DNA of 64,000 nt, taken from NCBI RefSeq assembly GCF_030534335.1, contig NZ_CP130565.1, forward strand, positions 3,307,501-3,371,500. Reading direction: 5' to 3'. The translations under genes and the position numbers were made by a program. This stretch comes from Marivirga harenae (lineage in GTDB: Bacteria > Bacteroidota > Bacteroidia > Cytophagales > Cyclobacteriaceae). The notes under the pieces are model-generated. The model saw only the letters and a program-made list of their open reading frames with translations, did not search any database and was not told the DNA's origin. Positions 36,187 to 44,645 of this stretch are shown in pieces. Numbering within the stretch: the stretch's first letter is position 1; every line of letters starts with the position of its first letter.

Positions 36187-37197
36187 ATGGTTAATATTTT
36201 TTTTGCTACTACAACACTTCAATTGCTCAATTGCATAGATGAGGCTAAAAATTATTCAGCCTCAGAAAACATTTTAATTTTTGGTAAAAAGCACCCAAAT
36301 CTTGATTTGAAATTAATTGAGGAAGTAAAAGATTTTGGTACTAAGTACTTGTTCGATTATAGCATGTTTGACCCTTTTAAGAGATTTTTAAGCCTTAGAA
36401 GGATGATGGGGTCTGTCAAGGAAATAGCACAAACAGAAAATCTTAAAACCGTCTATTTTGGTAATATCTATGAAATGCAACAAAATTATTTCTTTCAGCA
36501 TTTATCCGGTAAGGAAAGAATTGTTTTAGTCGATGATGGTACCTTGAATTTGAATTTTCCAGATCGCATTAAGAACGGTTATTTTATCAAGGGTCAGAAA
36601 AATTTGCAATATTATAAAAACCTTATTCTTTATCGGTATAAGGGGAAAGATGTTAATAGACCCGAGCTTTTTTCAATTTACAAATTAGACTATCCTGCAG
36701 AATTGTTGAGAAAGAATACTTATCAAAACTTATTTAAAGATAAGAAACATAATAAAGATGATAACAAAGTAGTTTTGATTGGCGCTAATTGGGCCAGTTA
36801 CATTTCCTCCAAACAATACATAGAAATTCTTAAAAAGATTTGGAAAATGAATCAGAGAAAAGATATTATATATTGTCCGCACCCTGCCGAAAACTTAAAC
36901 TTATTAGAAGAAAGTTTTAATGCATGGGGATTTAAAACAAAAAAAAACAGTCTAGGGATAGAATGGTATTTGATTAACGAAGCAGATTTTATACCTTCAA
37001 AAATTTATTCGTTTTCCAGTTCTGCAATGATTGTGCTTGATCAATTTTATAAAGGGAAGTCAGATCTCTTTATCTTACCTCCTTTATTAAAATTGGGTTT
37101 CAATAATCTGATTGTTTCCTACTTTAAAGAAAATAGAATTGGTAATTTTATGGACTGGAATGATATAGGAATTGATCATTTAGAAATTGTAGATTAA
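36187..37197 (+). CDS. probable CMP-nonulosonate glycosyltransferase, GT52-like
   Basis: The protein has 336 aa. The N-terminus NIFFATTTLQLLNCIDEAK, the central VLVDDGTLNLNF, and YCPHPAENLNLL with IYSFSSSAMIVL near the C-terminus follow the layout of GT52 sialyltransferases (Lst-like). It is likely the enzyme that adds the nonulosonic acid to the repeat unit. Donor specificity is inferred from the adjacent cassette. Confidence 0.62.
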   Translation: MVNIFFATTTLQLLNCIDEAKNYSASENILIFGKKHPNLDLKLIEEVKDFGTKYLFDYSMFDPFKRFLSLRRMMGSVKEIAQTENLKTVYFGNIYEMQQNYFFQHLSGKERIVLVDDGTLNLNFPDRIKNGYFIKGQKNLQYYKNLILYRYKGKDVNRPELFSIYKLDYPAELLRKNTYQNLFKDKKHNKDDNKVVLIGANWASYISSKQYIEILKKIWKMNQRKDIIYCPHPAENLNLLEESFNAWGFKTKKNSLGIEWYLINEADFIPSKIYSFSSSAMIVLDQFYKGKSDLFILPPLLKLGFNNLIVSYFKENRIGNFMDWNDIGIDHLEIVD

Positions 37198-37224
37198 GTC
37201 CTCTTAAAATTTTATTATTTAATT

Positions 37225-38769
37225 ATGCTTTCAAAAATATTAGACTGCACACTCCGGGATGGAGGATATTATACGCAATGGGATTTTGACAAAGAATTGG
37301 TTAATGTCTATTTTAAATCCTTTGATGAATTACCTGTAGAATATCTGGAAATCGGTTATCGCTCCAAACCCATGGGGGGCTATTTGGGAGAATATTTTTA
37401 TTGTCCGGAATATGTTTTACATGCTGCAAAAGAAAATTCTGCTAAAAAACTAGTCATCATTTTAAATGAAAAAGATGTAAAAGCTGGTGATGCTAAAGAG
37501 TTGTTAAGTCCTTGCATTGGATACATTACTATGGTAAGGCTAGCTATAGACCCTGCTAATTTTAAAAGAGCATTAGTATTGGCGGAGGAAGTTAAAAAGC
37601 TGGGTTTTGAGGTCGGGTTCAACGTGATGTACATGTCTAATTGGAAACAGTATGCTGATTTCCTGGATTTGATCCCAGAAGTAGGTGGAATAGCCAACTA
37701 TTTCTATATGGTTGATTCTTTCGGTGGGGTATATCCGGAAGATGTTAAGAATACATACGAATTGGTAAAAAGTAAAACGGATGTAAAAATTGGTTTTCAT
37801 GGTCATAATAACTTAGAACTTGGGCTTATAAATACTCTAACAGCTTTAGATTGCGGTGCTGATATGGTGGATGCCACTGTCACAGGTATGGGCAGAGGAG
37901 CTGGGAACCTAAAAACAGAGCTATTATTAACAGCTCTTAACTCCAGGAGTGGTTTAGACGTTAATTTTAATGCATTAGGACTTGTAACTGATGCCTTTGT
38001 TTCGCTGCAGCAAAGGTATGAATGGGGTACCAATTTGCCCTATATGGTTTCTGGAGCTAATTCCTTGCCTCAAAAAGATGTAATGGAGTGGGTGACAAAG
38101 CGTTTTTATTCTTTTAATAGTATTATCCGCGCTTTACAGAATCAAAAGGAGGCTAAAAAAGATAATCAAAAATTACCGGAATTTGAGTCTTCTCAAAAAT
38201 TTAAAAATGCTTTGATAGTAGGGGGTGGGCCAAGTGCAAATAGTCATTCCAGTGCCATTAAGGAATTCTTAAATAAAAATCCTGATACAGCTATTATTTA
38301 TGCAAGCTCAAGGAATGCAAAATATTTTCAAAACCTAAAAAATACGCAGTATTTTTGTTTAATTGGGAGTGAGGGTCAGAGATTGGAAAGTGTATTGTCT
38401 GAGTTAACTGGCTTTACTGCTGATTGCATTTTGCCACCCTTTCCAAGAAAAATGGGAACGTACATTCCTCAACAACTGGAAGGTAAAACCCATGAACTGG
38501 TTTCATTTAGTAAAGAGGTAATAGCTGAAGATTCTCCTACTATTTTAGCTTTTGAATTGGCTAAAAAAATGCATGTGCAAAATGTCTATATTGTAGGCTA
38601 TGATGGATATTCAGATGAATTGATGGGAGAAAAAGAGAAGGCACTTTTTGCAGAAAATGATGAGGTTTTTGACAATTACATTTCTGATTTTGATAAGCTT
38701 GAGAGCTTAACCCCAACCAAATATAAGAACCTGGATGTTCATTCTGTTTATAGTCTATTAGTTGAATAA
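37225..38769 (+). CDS. DRE-TIM metallolyase-type aldolase fused to a Rossmann-like C-terminal domain
   Basis: The protein has 514 aa. Residues 1-300 form a DRE-TIM barrel: LDCTLRDGG at residues 6-14 (Asp7, Arg11, Asp12), the metal-binding HGHNN (His192, His194) and the GMGRGAGNLKTE loop at 221-232. This family includes 4-hydroxy-2-oxovalerate aldolase and HMG-CoA lyase. Residues 328-514 begin NALIVGGGPSANSH and resemble the MptE/DUF115-like nucleotide-binding fold. In a polysaccharide locus, followed by a KdsB-like CMP transferase and a HAD phosphatase, an aldol condensation of pyruvate with a sugar aldehyde to give a 3-deoxy-ulosonic acid is plausible. I recall no characterised enzyme of this architecture. 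Confidence 0.75.
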   Translation: MLSKILDCTLRDGGYYTQWDFDKELVNVYFKSFDELPVEYLEIGYRSKPMGGYLGEYFYCPEYVLHAAKENSAKKLVIILNEKDVKAGDAKELLSPCIGYITMVRLAIDPANFKRALVLAEEVKKLGFEVGFNVMYMSNWKQYADFLDLIPEVGGIANYFYMVDSFGGVYPEDVKNTYELVKSKTDVKIGFHGHNNLELGLINTLTALDCGADMVDATVTGMGRGAGNLKTELLLTALNSRSGLDVNFNALGLVTDAFVSLQQRYEWGTNLPYMVSGANSLPQKDVMEWVTKRFYSFNSIIRALQNQKEAKKDNQKLPEFESSQKFKNALIVGGGPSANSHSSAIKEFLNKNPDTAIIYASSRNAKYFQNLKNTQYFCLIGSEGQRLESVLSELTGFTADCILPPFPRKMGTYIPQQLEGKTHELVSFSKEVIAEDSPTILAFELAKKMHVQNVYIVGYDGYSDELMGEKEKALFAENDEVFDNYISDFDKLESLTPTKYKNLDVHSVYSLLVE

Positions 38770-38826
38770 AATCTGTAAATAGTTTTTAGGCAAGATTTTC
38801 TACTAAGCTAATTTAAACTTTTTTAG

Positions 38827-39564
38827 ATGAAAGATTATATAGTTGTTATACCAGCACGCATGCAGTCTTCTCGTTTACCGGGTAAGCCTTTGATTGAGTT
38901 GCAAGGTAAAAGTATGATCCAACGAACTTTTGCGCAATGTACTAAAGCTGTTGATAAAAATCTTATCTATGTAGCCACTGATAGTGAGGAAATATATTCT
39001 CATTGCATGCAAAATGATATGCAGGTGTTAATGACTTCTGAAGAACATTTGACGGGTACAGATAGGGTAGCAGAAGTAGCTGAAAAAATTGAAGCAAAAC
39101 ATTATATCAATGTGCAAGGGGATGAGCCTATTTTCAATCCAGCTGATTTAAAGGAAACAATTAAAGCATTAAAAAAATATCCAGCAGATATTATTAACGG
39201 ATATGCTATACTAGAAAAGGAAGCACAATACAAAAGTGTAACCATACCTAAATTAGTGTTTCGCCCTGATGGAAGGTTATTATATATGAGTAGAAGTCCT
39301 ATACCTGGGAGTAAATCAGGTAGTTTAAGGAAATCCTGGAGGCAGATATGTATATATGTATTCCCTAAAAAAGCGCTAATTAGCTTTGCGAAGTGCAAAG
39401 AAAAAACGCCTTTAGAAGCAGAAGAGGACATAGAAATTTTACGTTTTTTGGAGCTGGGATTTGAGGTACGTATGATTCCTTTATCTAATGATTCGGTTGC
39501 AGTGGATACACCTGAGGATGCAGAAATTGTGAGAGAAATTTTAAAGATTAATGATGAAGGATAA
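38827..39564 (+). CDS. KdsB-like CMP-ulosonate cytidylyltransferase
   Basis: The protein has 245 aa. VVIPARMQSSRLPGKPLIELQGKSMIQRTF, the ATDSEEI strand, TSEEHLTGTDRVAEV, INVQGDEPIFNP and VDTPEDAEIVREI are the complete KdsB (CMP-Kdo synthetase) signature. The substrate pocket could accept Kdo or another 3-deoxy-ulosonic acid. Location in a polysaccharide operon between an aldolase and a phosphatase argues for a dedicated substrate over housekeeping Kdo, whose own kdsB would normally lie elsewhere in the genome. It overlaps the next gene by 14 bp. Confidence 0.83.
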   Translation: MKDYIVVIPARMQSSRLPGKPLIELQGKSMIQRTFAQCTKAVDKNLIYVATDSEEIYSHCMQNDMQVLMTSEEHLTGTDRVAEVAEKIEAKHYINVQGDEPIFNPADLKETIKALKKYPADIINGYAILEKEAQYKSVTIPKLVFRPDGRLLYMSRSPIPGSKSGSLRKSWRQICIYVFPKKALISFAKCKEKTPLEAEEDIEILRFLELGFEVRMIPLSNDSVAVDTPEDAEIVREILKINDEG

Positions 39565-40180
39565 TAAATTTGAAAACATAAATACTATTTTTTGGGATTT
39601 CGATGGGGTAATAATGAATAGTAATGCTGTTAGAGATTCTGGTTTTGAAATGGTATTACAAGACTTTCCTAATGAACAGGTTAACCAATTGTTGGAATTT
39701 CATCAAAAAAATGGAGGTTTATCACGTTATGTGAAATTCCGTTATTTCTTTGAAGAAATACTTGGTCAATCAATTACGGATGAGCAAGTACATGTATGGG
39801 CTGAAAGATTTTCAAAAATTATGTTAGAGCGTCTCCAGGATAAAAGCATATTGATTGAAGAAACTGTACAATTTGTAGAGGAAAATTACAAAAACTATAA
39901 AATGATTATTGTTTCAGGTTCGGATCAAGCTGAGTTGAGAAAAATTTGTAAAGCTGTCGACATTGCTCAGTATTTTGAAAGAATCCACGGTTCACCTAAA
40001 CCAAAAAAGGAATGGGTGACGCAAATATTGGAAGAAGAAAATATAGATGCTAATTCAGCAGTTTTGATAGGTGATTCGCTTAATGACTATGAGGCTGCAA
40101 TTCATAATGGTATAAAATTTTATGGATTCAATAATGCTGCACTTCAAAAGAAAAACTTAAATTATATTGTAAACTTCTAA
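39551..40180 (+). CDS. HAD-superfamily phosphatase
   Basis: The protein has 209 aa. HAD motif I is WDFDGVIMNS, motif II IIVSGS, motif III lysine in KPKKEW, motif IV GDSLNDYEAA. An alpha-helical C1 cap lies between motifs I and II, as in phosphoglycolate phosphatase and beta-phosphoglucomutase-like proteins. It differs from the tetrameric KdsC type, which lacks this cap. Linked to the KdsB-like gene by overlap, it may dephosphorylate an ulosonate-phosphate made by the aldolase. Confidence 0.8.
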   Translation: MMKDNKFENINTIFWDFDGVIMNSNAVRDSGFEMVLQDFPNEQVNQLLEFHQKNGGLSRYVKFRYFFEEILGQSITDEQVHVWAERFSKIMLERLQDKSILIEETVQFVEENYKNYKMIIVSGSDQAELRKICKAVDIAQYFERIHGSPKPKKEWVTQILEEENIDANSAVLIGDSLNDYEAAIHNGIKFYGFNNAALQKKNLNYIVNF

Positions 40181-40214
40181 TTGACTGGGGAAAAGCCCAA
40201 CTCTTTCTTAAATT

Positions 40215-41225
40215 TTGCAAAAGAAAATACTACTTATAGAAGACGAAAGAAGTGGCTATAGTATGAAAAGATACGTAGCGCATTTAAAGAAAATTGACGC
40301 ATTTGATTTTTCTGTATTTACTGTCCATGATTATTTTTCAACTATATATGTACCTATTTTTAAATACTTGATTCTCCCTTTCAAGGTTTTTTTTGCTAAA
40401 GAGTCCTCTATTATAATCCCTACCGAAAGGTATGCCTATTTATTATGGTTCTGGAGGGGCGAAAAATCCGTAGTGGTTTGTCACGATTTGCATGATTTAA
40501 TGAATTATGATGTCCCTTTTTACCTAAAATGTTTCATTCGATTAAATCTATCGGGCTTAACTAAAGCAACTAAAATAGTAACTGTTTCTGAACATACTCA
40601 AGTTGATTTACTAAAGTACAAGCCTACGCTTGACAGAAATAAAATGGCGGTTATTCACAATGCTATTGAAGATCATTGGTTCACTTCTGGAAGTAAGTCA
40701 GATTTCAATAGTGATTTTACTAAGAGTTTACCTGATTCCTATGTGTTAATGGTTGGGACTAATGCGTGGTATAAAAATATAGATTGGGGACTAAGAATAA
40801 TTAATGAACTAAATATCAGTTTAGTAAAGGTAGGTGTCTTATCTGAGCAGCAGATTAATTTTTTAAATACCAATAAAATCTCTTACACTCATTATCAAAA
40901 TGTGAAAGAGGTACAATTAAAGTATCTATATTCAAATGCTTCTTTTCTATTTTTTCCTTCTATACATGAAGGCTTTGGATGGCCAGTTTTAGAAGCCATG
41001 GCATCAAGTTGCCCCATACTTGCTTCTAACAAAGCAAGTATTCCTGAAATAGGAGAACAGCATATACAATATATTGATCTAAATAGTATCGAAAGAACAC
41101 ATCAAATCATCAAAGAATATTTAGATGCTAATATTCAGCAAGATAAAGAGCTAAATCGTCAAAGAGCTAAATCCTTTAATTTTGAAAGGTTTAGTTCATC
41201 TTTTAAGGAATTATTGAATCAATGA
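40215..41225 (+). CDS. glycosyltransferase family 4
   Basis: The protein has 336 aa with a GT-B fold. VCHDLHDLMNY, IVTVSEHTQVDLLKY and VIHNAIEDHWF in the first half; VLMVGTNAWYKNIDWGLRII and the donor-binding FFPSIHEGFGWPVLEAMASSCPILAS (E-x7-E) in the second. Start is TTG at 40215 (MQKKILLIEDERSGYS). The residues KNID replace the more common K.....L element. Sugar donor unknown. Confidence 0.85.
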   Translation: MQKKILLIEDERSGYSMKRYVAHLKKIDAFDFSVFTVHDYFSTIYVPIFKYLILPFKVFFAKESSIIIPTERYAYLLWFWRGEKSVVVCHDLHDLMNYDVPFYLKCFIRLNLSGLTKATKIVTVSEHTQVDLLKYKPTLDRNKMAVIHNAIEDHWFTSGSKSDFNSDFTKSLPDSYVLMVGTNAWYKNIDWGLRIINELNISLVKVGVLSEQQINFLNTNKISYTHYQNVKEVQLKYLYSNASFLFFPSIHEGFGWPVLEAMASSCPILASNKASIPEIGEQHIQYIDLNSIERTHQIIKEYLDANIQQDKELNRQRAKSFNFERFSSSFKELLNQ

Positions 41226-42364
41226 AAATACTTTTTATACAAAAAGAAGGGGGCATTTTTGGAGCGGAAAACTATCAATTAAAAATTGTTCCGGCTCTAC
41301 TGGACAAAGGATTTAATATTGAATTTTTAAGGCTTTATACTAATTATCAGGGAGGAATAGGTGGTGATTTCATAGACCGATTAAATGCTATGGGTGTCAA
41401 AACGCATGAACTTAATATTGGTCGAATCCCTAAATTATCTTCCTTAAAAAAGATTAAAAAACTAATTAGCCAAAACAATTTTGATATAGTGCACACCCAT
41501 TTAATTCATGCTGACTTACATTTAAGCTTGAGTAAATTGTTTTTAGGAGGTATCAAATGCCCTTGGGTCAGTACCAAGCATGGCTATGATAATAACTTTA
41601 CGGCTCAATTTGGCTTTGATGCTAGTAAGCAAAAGAAAACCCCTTATTTTCTTTTAGCTCAATTATCAGAAAGACTTTGTCATCAATCTTTTACCATCTC
41701 CCATGGCTTAAGAAACTTCTTTATTAAAACCGGACTTGCAAAAGAGGAAAAAATGAAATTGATTCATTATGGTTTTGACTTTCCCGAAACCTCTGATGAA
41801 TTGCTGGATGCTGATTTTAAGTTGTTTAAAAAACAAGTTATTATAGCAGGTAGGTTAGTAGGTTTTAAGGGGCATCACTATCTTATAGAGGCCATGCAAA
41901 AGCTCTGTGCTCAGGATACAGAAACTGGTTTAATTATAGTAGGAAGTGGAGAATTAGAGGAAGATTTAAAACAAAAAGCAAATGACCTGAAATTGGAAAA
42001 TCATATTCATTTTGCAGGCTATAGTAAAGAAGTGATCAAGTGGATGTATAATTCTGATTTAGTAGCGGTGCCTTCCATTTCAGAAGGTTTTGGAGTGGTG
42101 TTTTTGGAGGCATTCAACTGTAAAAAGCCAGTAGTTTCCTGGGATGTTCCAGCCGGAAATGAATTAATGAAAGATGGTGAGACTGGTTATTTGGTTCCAC
42201 CTTATGATACACAAGCATTAGCTGAAAAGATGTCCTACATTTTAAATCATCCTTCAGAAGCTAAAGAAGTGGGTTTAAATGCACTTCAAGAGCTTAAGAA
42301 TTATTATAACTTGGAGCGTATGACCAAAGAAACCATTGACTTTTACCATTCAGCATTGAAATAG
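41222..42364 (+). CDS. glycosyltransferase family 4
   Basis: The protein is a 380-aa GT-B retaining transferase. It has an N-terminal GGIFGAENYQLKIV loop, IVHTHLIHADLHLS, IAGRLVGFKGHHYLIEAM, and the E-x7-E motif SEGFGVVFLEAFNCKKPVVSWDVPAGNELM. It overlaps the preceding transferase by 4 bp and the following membrane protein by 1 bp, so the three are one translational unit. Confidence 0.88.
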   Translation: MKILFIQKEGGIFGAENYQLKIVPALLDKGFNIEFLRLYTNYQGGIGGDFIDRLNAMGVKTHELNIGRIPKLSSLKKIKKLISQNNFDIVHTHLIHADLHLSLSKLFLGGIKCPWVSTKHGYDNNFTAQFGFDASKQKKTPYFLLAQLSERLCHQSFTISHGLRNFFIKTGLAKEEKMKLIHYGFDFPETSDELLDADFKLFKKQVIIAGRLVGFKGHHYLIEAMQKLCAQDTETGLIIVGSGELEEDLKQKANDLKLENHIHFAGYSKEVIKWMYNSDLVAVPSISEGFGVVFLEAFNCKKPVVSWDVPAGNELMKDGETGYLVPPYDTQALAEKMSYILNHPSEAKEVGLNALQELKNYYNLERMTKETIDFYHSALK

Positions 42365-43635
42365 TGGGCGCTATTATAGCCATATTGCTATTAATCGGTT
42401 TGGCCCAATGGCTAAAATCCTCTTATATAAAAAATCAACCCCAGTTAAGTAAGCGGTACAACTGGGGTGTCTTTTTTCGAATTCTGGGAACTGTAGGCTA
42501 TATAGTCTACGCTCGATTTTTCAGTGGGGGTGGTGTAGATGCATGGGTTTATGATAACTGGGCATCCAATTTTGCGGAATACTTTAGAGCTTTTGATTTT
42601 TCTCCATTCTATGATGAAACCTTATGGCGAAATAGTCAATTATTCTATACCAACTTTGTAGCCTACCCGGCAGCCTTCTTTATGATATTTACTTTTGATA
42701 ATGAGTTTGGTGTTTATTTGCTCTTTAGCGCTGTGTGTTTTGCAGGTCTGATCTTATTATTTAAAGCTTTTCGTAAAAATTATTTCTTCTTAGATCAACC
42801 TAATCTACTATTTTGGGTTTTGCTATTCCCTGCACTCTGGTTTTGGACATCTACCATCGGTAAAGATGCCTTTATGTTTTTGGGAATGGGTGTGGTCTGT
42901 ATGGGGATTCATAATAGACGCTTAAACTATACTTATATACTTATTGGTCTGGCTATTTTATATGCCTTTAGGCCACCCACTGCTTATGTAGCGGTTTTAG
43001 CCTTAGGTTCATTTTTTATTCTCAATATAAAAGATAATTGGTTGATTCGTATTTTTAAAATTACAGCCGGTATCGTAGTCATTATTTTATTAGCCAATTA
43101 TTTATCCGATCAATGGGGAGTAGAAGAGTTTTCAAATCAAGAATTAACAGAACTGCAAAGTGGAACTTTAAGAAATAATGAGTACGGTACAGGAGTATTA
43201 GATGAAAAAGCTGGTGGTATTGGGTCTATTCCTCAAGGGATCATAGATGTGCTGGCACGTCCGTTCTTGTGGGAGATACGAAATGTACTGACGGCCGCAG
43301 CTGCAATAGAAATCAATGCGGTTTTATTGTTGTTAATTATAAAGAGGAAATCGTTTATGCGTTTTATAAAAGATAGTTTAAGTCATAGGTTATCGACCTT
43401 TGTGCTAGCTTTTGTGTTTATTTATGTGGTTACTGTAGGCCTTTTTGAAAATAATATTGGCCTTATCGCCCGACATCGCTCCATTATTTTTCCTTTCCTG
43501 TTCCTTATGGCTTTTGCTTATGATGATAAAGTCAAAAGAGCCTATCAGCAGTTTATGTGGAGAAAAAGAAAGCAAGCTGCTGAAAAACTAACCGCTGAGA
43601 AGCTAATGCGCAAAGAGACCCAAGTTAATAATTAA
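42364..43635 (+). CDS. multi-pass membrane protein, candidate Wzy O-antigen/capsule polymerase
   Basis: The protein has 423 aa starting with GTG at 42364 and about ten membrane helices. A long periplasmic-type loop (about residues 240-305: WGVEEFSNQELTELQ to LARPFLWE) lies before the last helices, and RPPTAYV and IARHRSIIFPFLFLMAFA resemble Wzy-like segments. Polymerases of this class have little sequence conservation. The call rests on topology, on being the last gene of the main run, and on no other candidate polymerase being present. Confidence 0.65.
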   Translation: MGAIIAILLLIGLAQWLKSSYIKNQPQLSKRYNWGVFFRILGTVGYIVYARFFSGGGVDAWVYDNWASNFAEYFRAFDFSPFYDETLWRNSQLFYTNFVAYPAAFFMIFTFDNEFGVYLLFSAVCFAGLILLFKAFRKNYFFLDQPNLLFWVLLFPALWFWTSTIGKDAFMFLGMGVVCMGIHNRRLNYTYILIGLAILYAFRPPTAYVAVLALGSFFILNIKDNWLIRIFKITAGIVVIILLANYLSDQWGVEEFSNQELTELQSGTLRNNEYGTGVLDEKAGGIGSIPQGIIDVLARPFLWEIRNVLTAAAAIEINAVLLLLIIKRKSFMRFIKDSLSHRLSTFVLAFVFIYVVTVGLFENNIGLIARHRSIIFPFLFLMAFAYDDKVKRAYQQFMWRKRKQAAEKLTAEKLMRKETQVNN

Positions 43636-43655
43636 TAATTGGATAATTATTAATT
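43630..43655. terminator. AT-only perfect hairpin at the end of the main polysaccharide operon
   Basis: AATTAATAATT (43630-43640) and AATTATTAATT (43645-43655) form an 11-bp stem with a 4-nt loop, overlapping the stop codon region of the polymerase gene. It lacks GC pairs, so termination would be weak; it may be AATTA-type repeat debris. Confidence 0.3.
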
Positions 43656-44092
43656 TGGGTTGGTAATTCTTTGAAATGTTCTTGGCGTAAAACTTAGTGT
43701 CCCTGTCTGCCGCCAGGAAGATTCGTAACTTAGCGTGGATTTTCTTTAAGCTTTAGCTTCAACACTTTTCTTTTCTTTTATCCCTTTTGTGGTTCACATA
43801 AATAGTCAGCTTTAGCTGATCTATTCCCTATGAATCGTACCCACTTATGTCGGGACAAGTTGTGGTTAATTTTCTTTGCGTAAAGTTTGCATCTCAACTG
43901 CTCCCGACTTATGGTGCCGGACAGGTAGGCTCCTTTGCGGTTAAAGTTCTTTTAGCTTTAGCTGAAACCACTTCCTTTCCTCTCTCTTTTCTGTCATTGC
44001 TCTGAATAAGTATAGGTTTAAAAGAACTTCAGCTTTGCATGAATTTAAAATTTTGTAGATTTGTTTAAATATAGTTGGTAAACCTGAATATT
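43656..44092. other. 437-bp intergenic repeat mosaic upstream of the toxin-antitoxin pair
   Basis: No gene seen. It contains the first 120-bp direct repeat (43762-43881), the palindrome GTCAGCTTTAGCTGAT, CTTTGCGTAAA-type fragments and a second TTTAGCTTTAGCTGAAAC at about 43950-43967. The antitoxin promoter should lie in the last 100 bp. Confidence 0.5.
43762..43881 (+). repeat. 120-bp direct repeat, left copy
   Basis: Runs from ACACTTTTCTTTTCTTTTAT to GGTTAATTTTCTTTGCGT. It matches 44922-45041 at 118 of 120 positions by eye; the two differences lie in the CTATTCC-CTATG/TTGTG stretch. The copies are 1,160 bp apart and bracket the toxin-antitoxin pair. Confidence 0.9.
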
Positions 44093-44335
44093 ATGAACTT
44101 AGAAGCTCGAAAAATCACATTTGTCCAAGAATTTTTGAAGTTGCAAAATGAAGATATCATTAATAGTTTAGAGCAACTTTTGAAGAAACGAAAAGCAGAA
44201 TCAGTTGAGGAAGATTTAAAACCGATGAGTTTAAAATCCTTTAATGAAAGAATTGACAAATCAATGGAAGATTCTAAAAATGGAGATTTTGTTGAAGATA
44301 AAGAATTAGAATCTATCATTGATAAATGGGATTAA
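44093..44335 (+). CDS. putative type II antitoxin
   Basis: The protein has 80 aa from ATG 44093 (MNLEARKITFVQEFLKLQNE). A TTG at 44075 would add six residues. It is a charged, mostly helical small protein with an acidic C-terminus (FVEDKELESIIDKWD). This arrangement, an N-terminal dimerising helix pair, a disordered tail and an overlap with a RelE/ParE-like toxin, is typical of antitoxins in Bacteroidota. It probably represses its own operon. Confidence 0.75.
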   Translation: MNLEARKITFVQEFLKLQNEDIINSLEQLLKKRKAESVEEDLKPMSLKSFNERIDKSMEDSKNGDFVEDKELESIIDKWD

Positions 44336-44645
44336 AGTTAATTTGGACTGGTTTTGCAATTAATCAATTAGAAAGTGTTTATGATTACTATAATAAAATT
44401 GCTGGTAAAGCAGTTGAAAAAAAAGGGTTGTCAATGATATTTATAAAGCACCTACTGTTCTAAAGGATTTACCTCAACTTGGACAAATTGAAGAGCTACT
44501 GATAGATCGTGATCAAGAATTCAGATATATCTTATGCAAACATCACAAAATCATATATTGGTTAAATGTCAATCAAAAAAGAATTGAGGTAGTTGATGTT
44601 TTTGACACTAGACAAAACTCGGCAAAAATAATTAGGAACAAATGA
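44326..44645 (+). pseudogene. RelE/ParE-family toxin, frame broken at an A8G3 tract
   Basis: The ATG at 44326 overlaps the antitoxin stop. Frame 1 reads LIWTGFAINQLESVYDYYNKIAGKAVEKKG and stops at 44461 after 45 codons. From the GTT at 44427 the -1 frame reads VVNDIYKAPTVLKDLPQLGQ and then ends with CKHHKIIYWLNV and VVDVFDTRQNSAKIIRNK, a standard RelE/ParE C-terminus. The junction is GAAAAAAAAGGG at 44416-44427. Together the two halves make a toxin of about 106 aa. Either the gene is inactivated, or slippage on the A-tract (-1) restores it. A sequencing error is also possible. Confidence 0.8.

Noticed and set aside
38827-39564. Housekeeping kdsB for lipid A core
   Set aside because: Sequence alone allows it, but operon position between an aldolase and a phosphatase in a variable locus makes a dedicated paralogue likelier. 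Not excluded.
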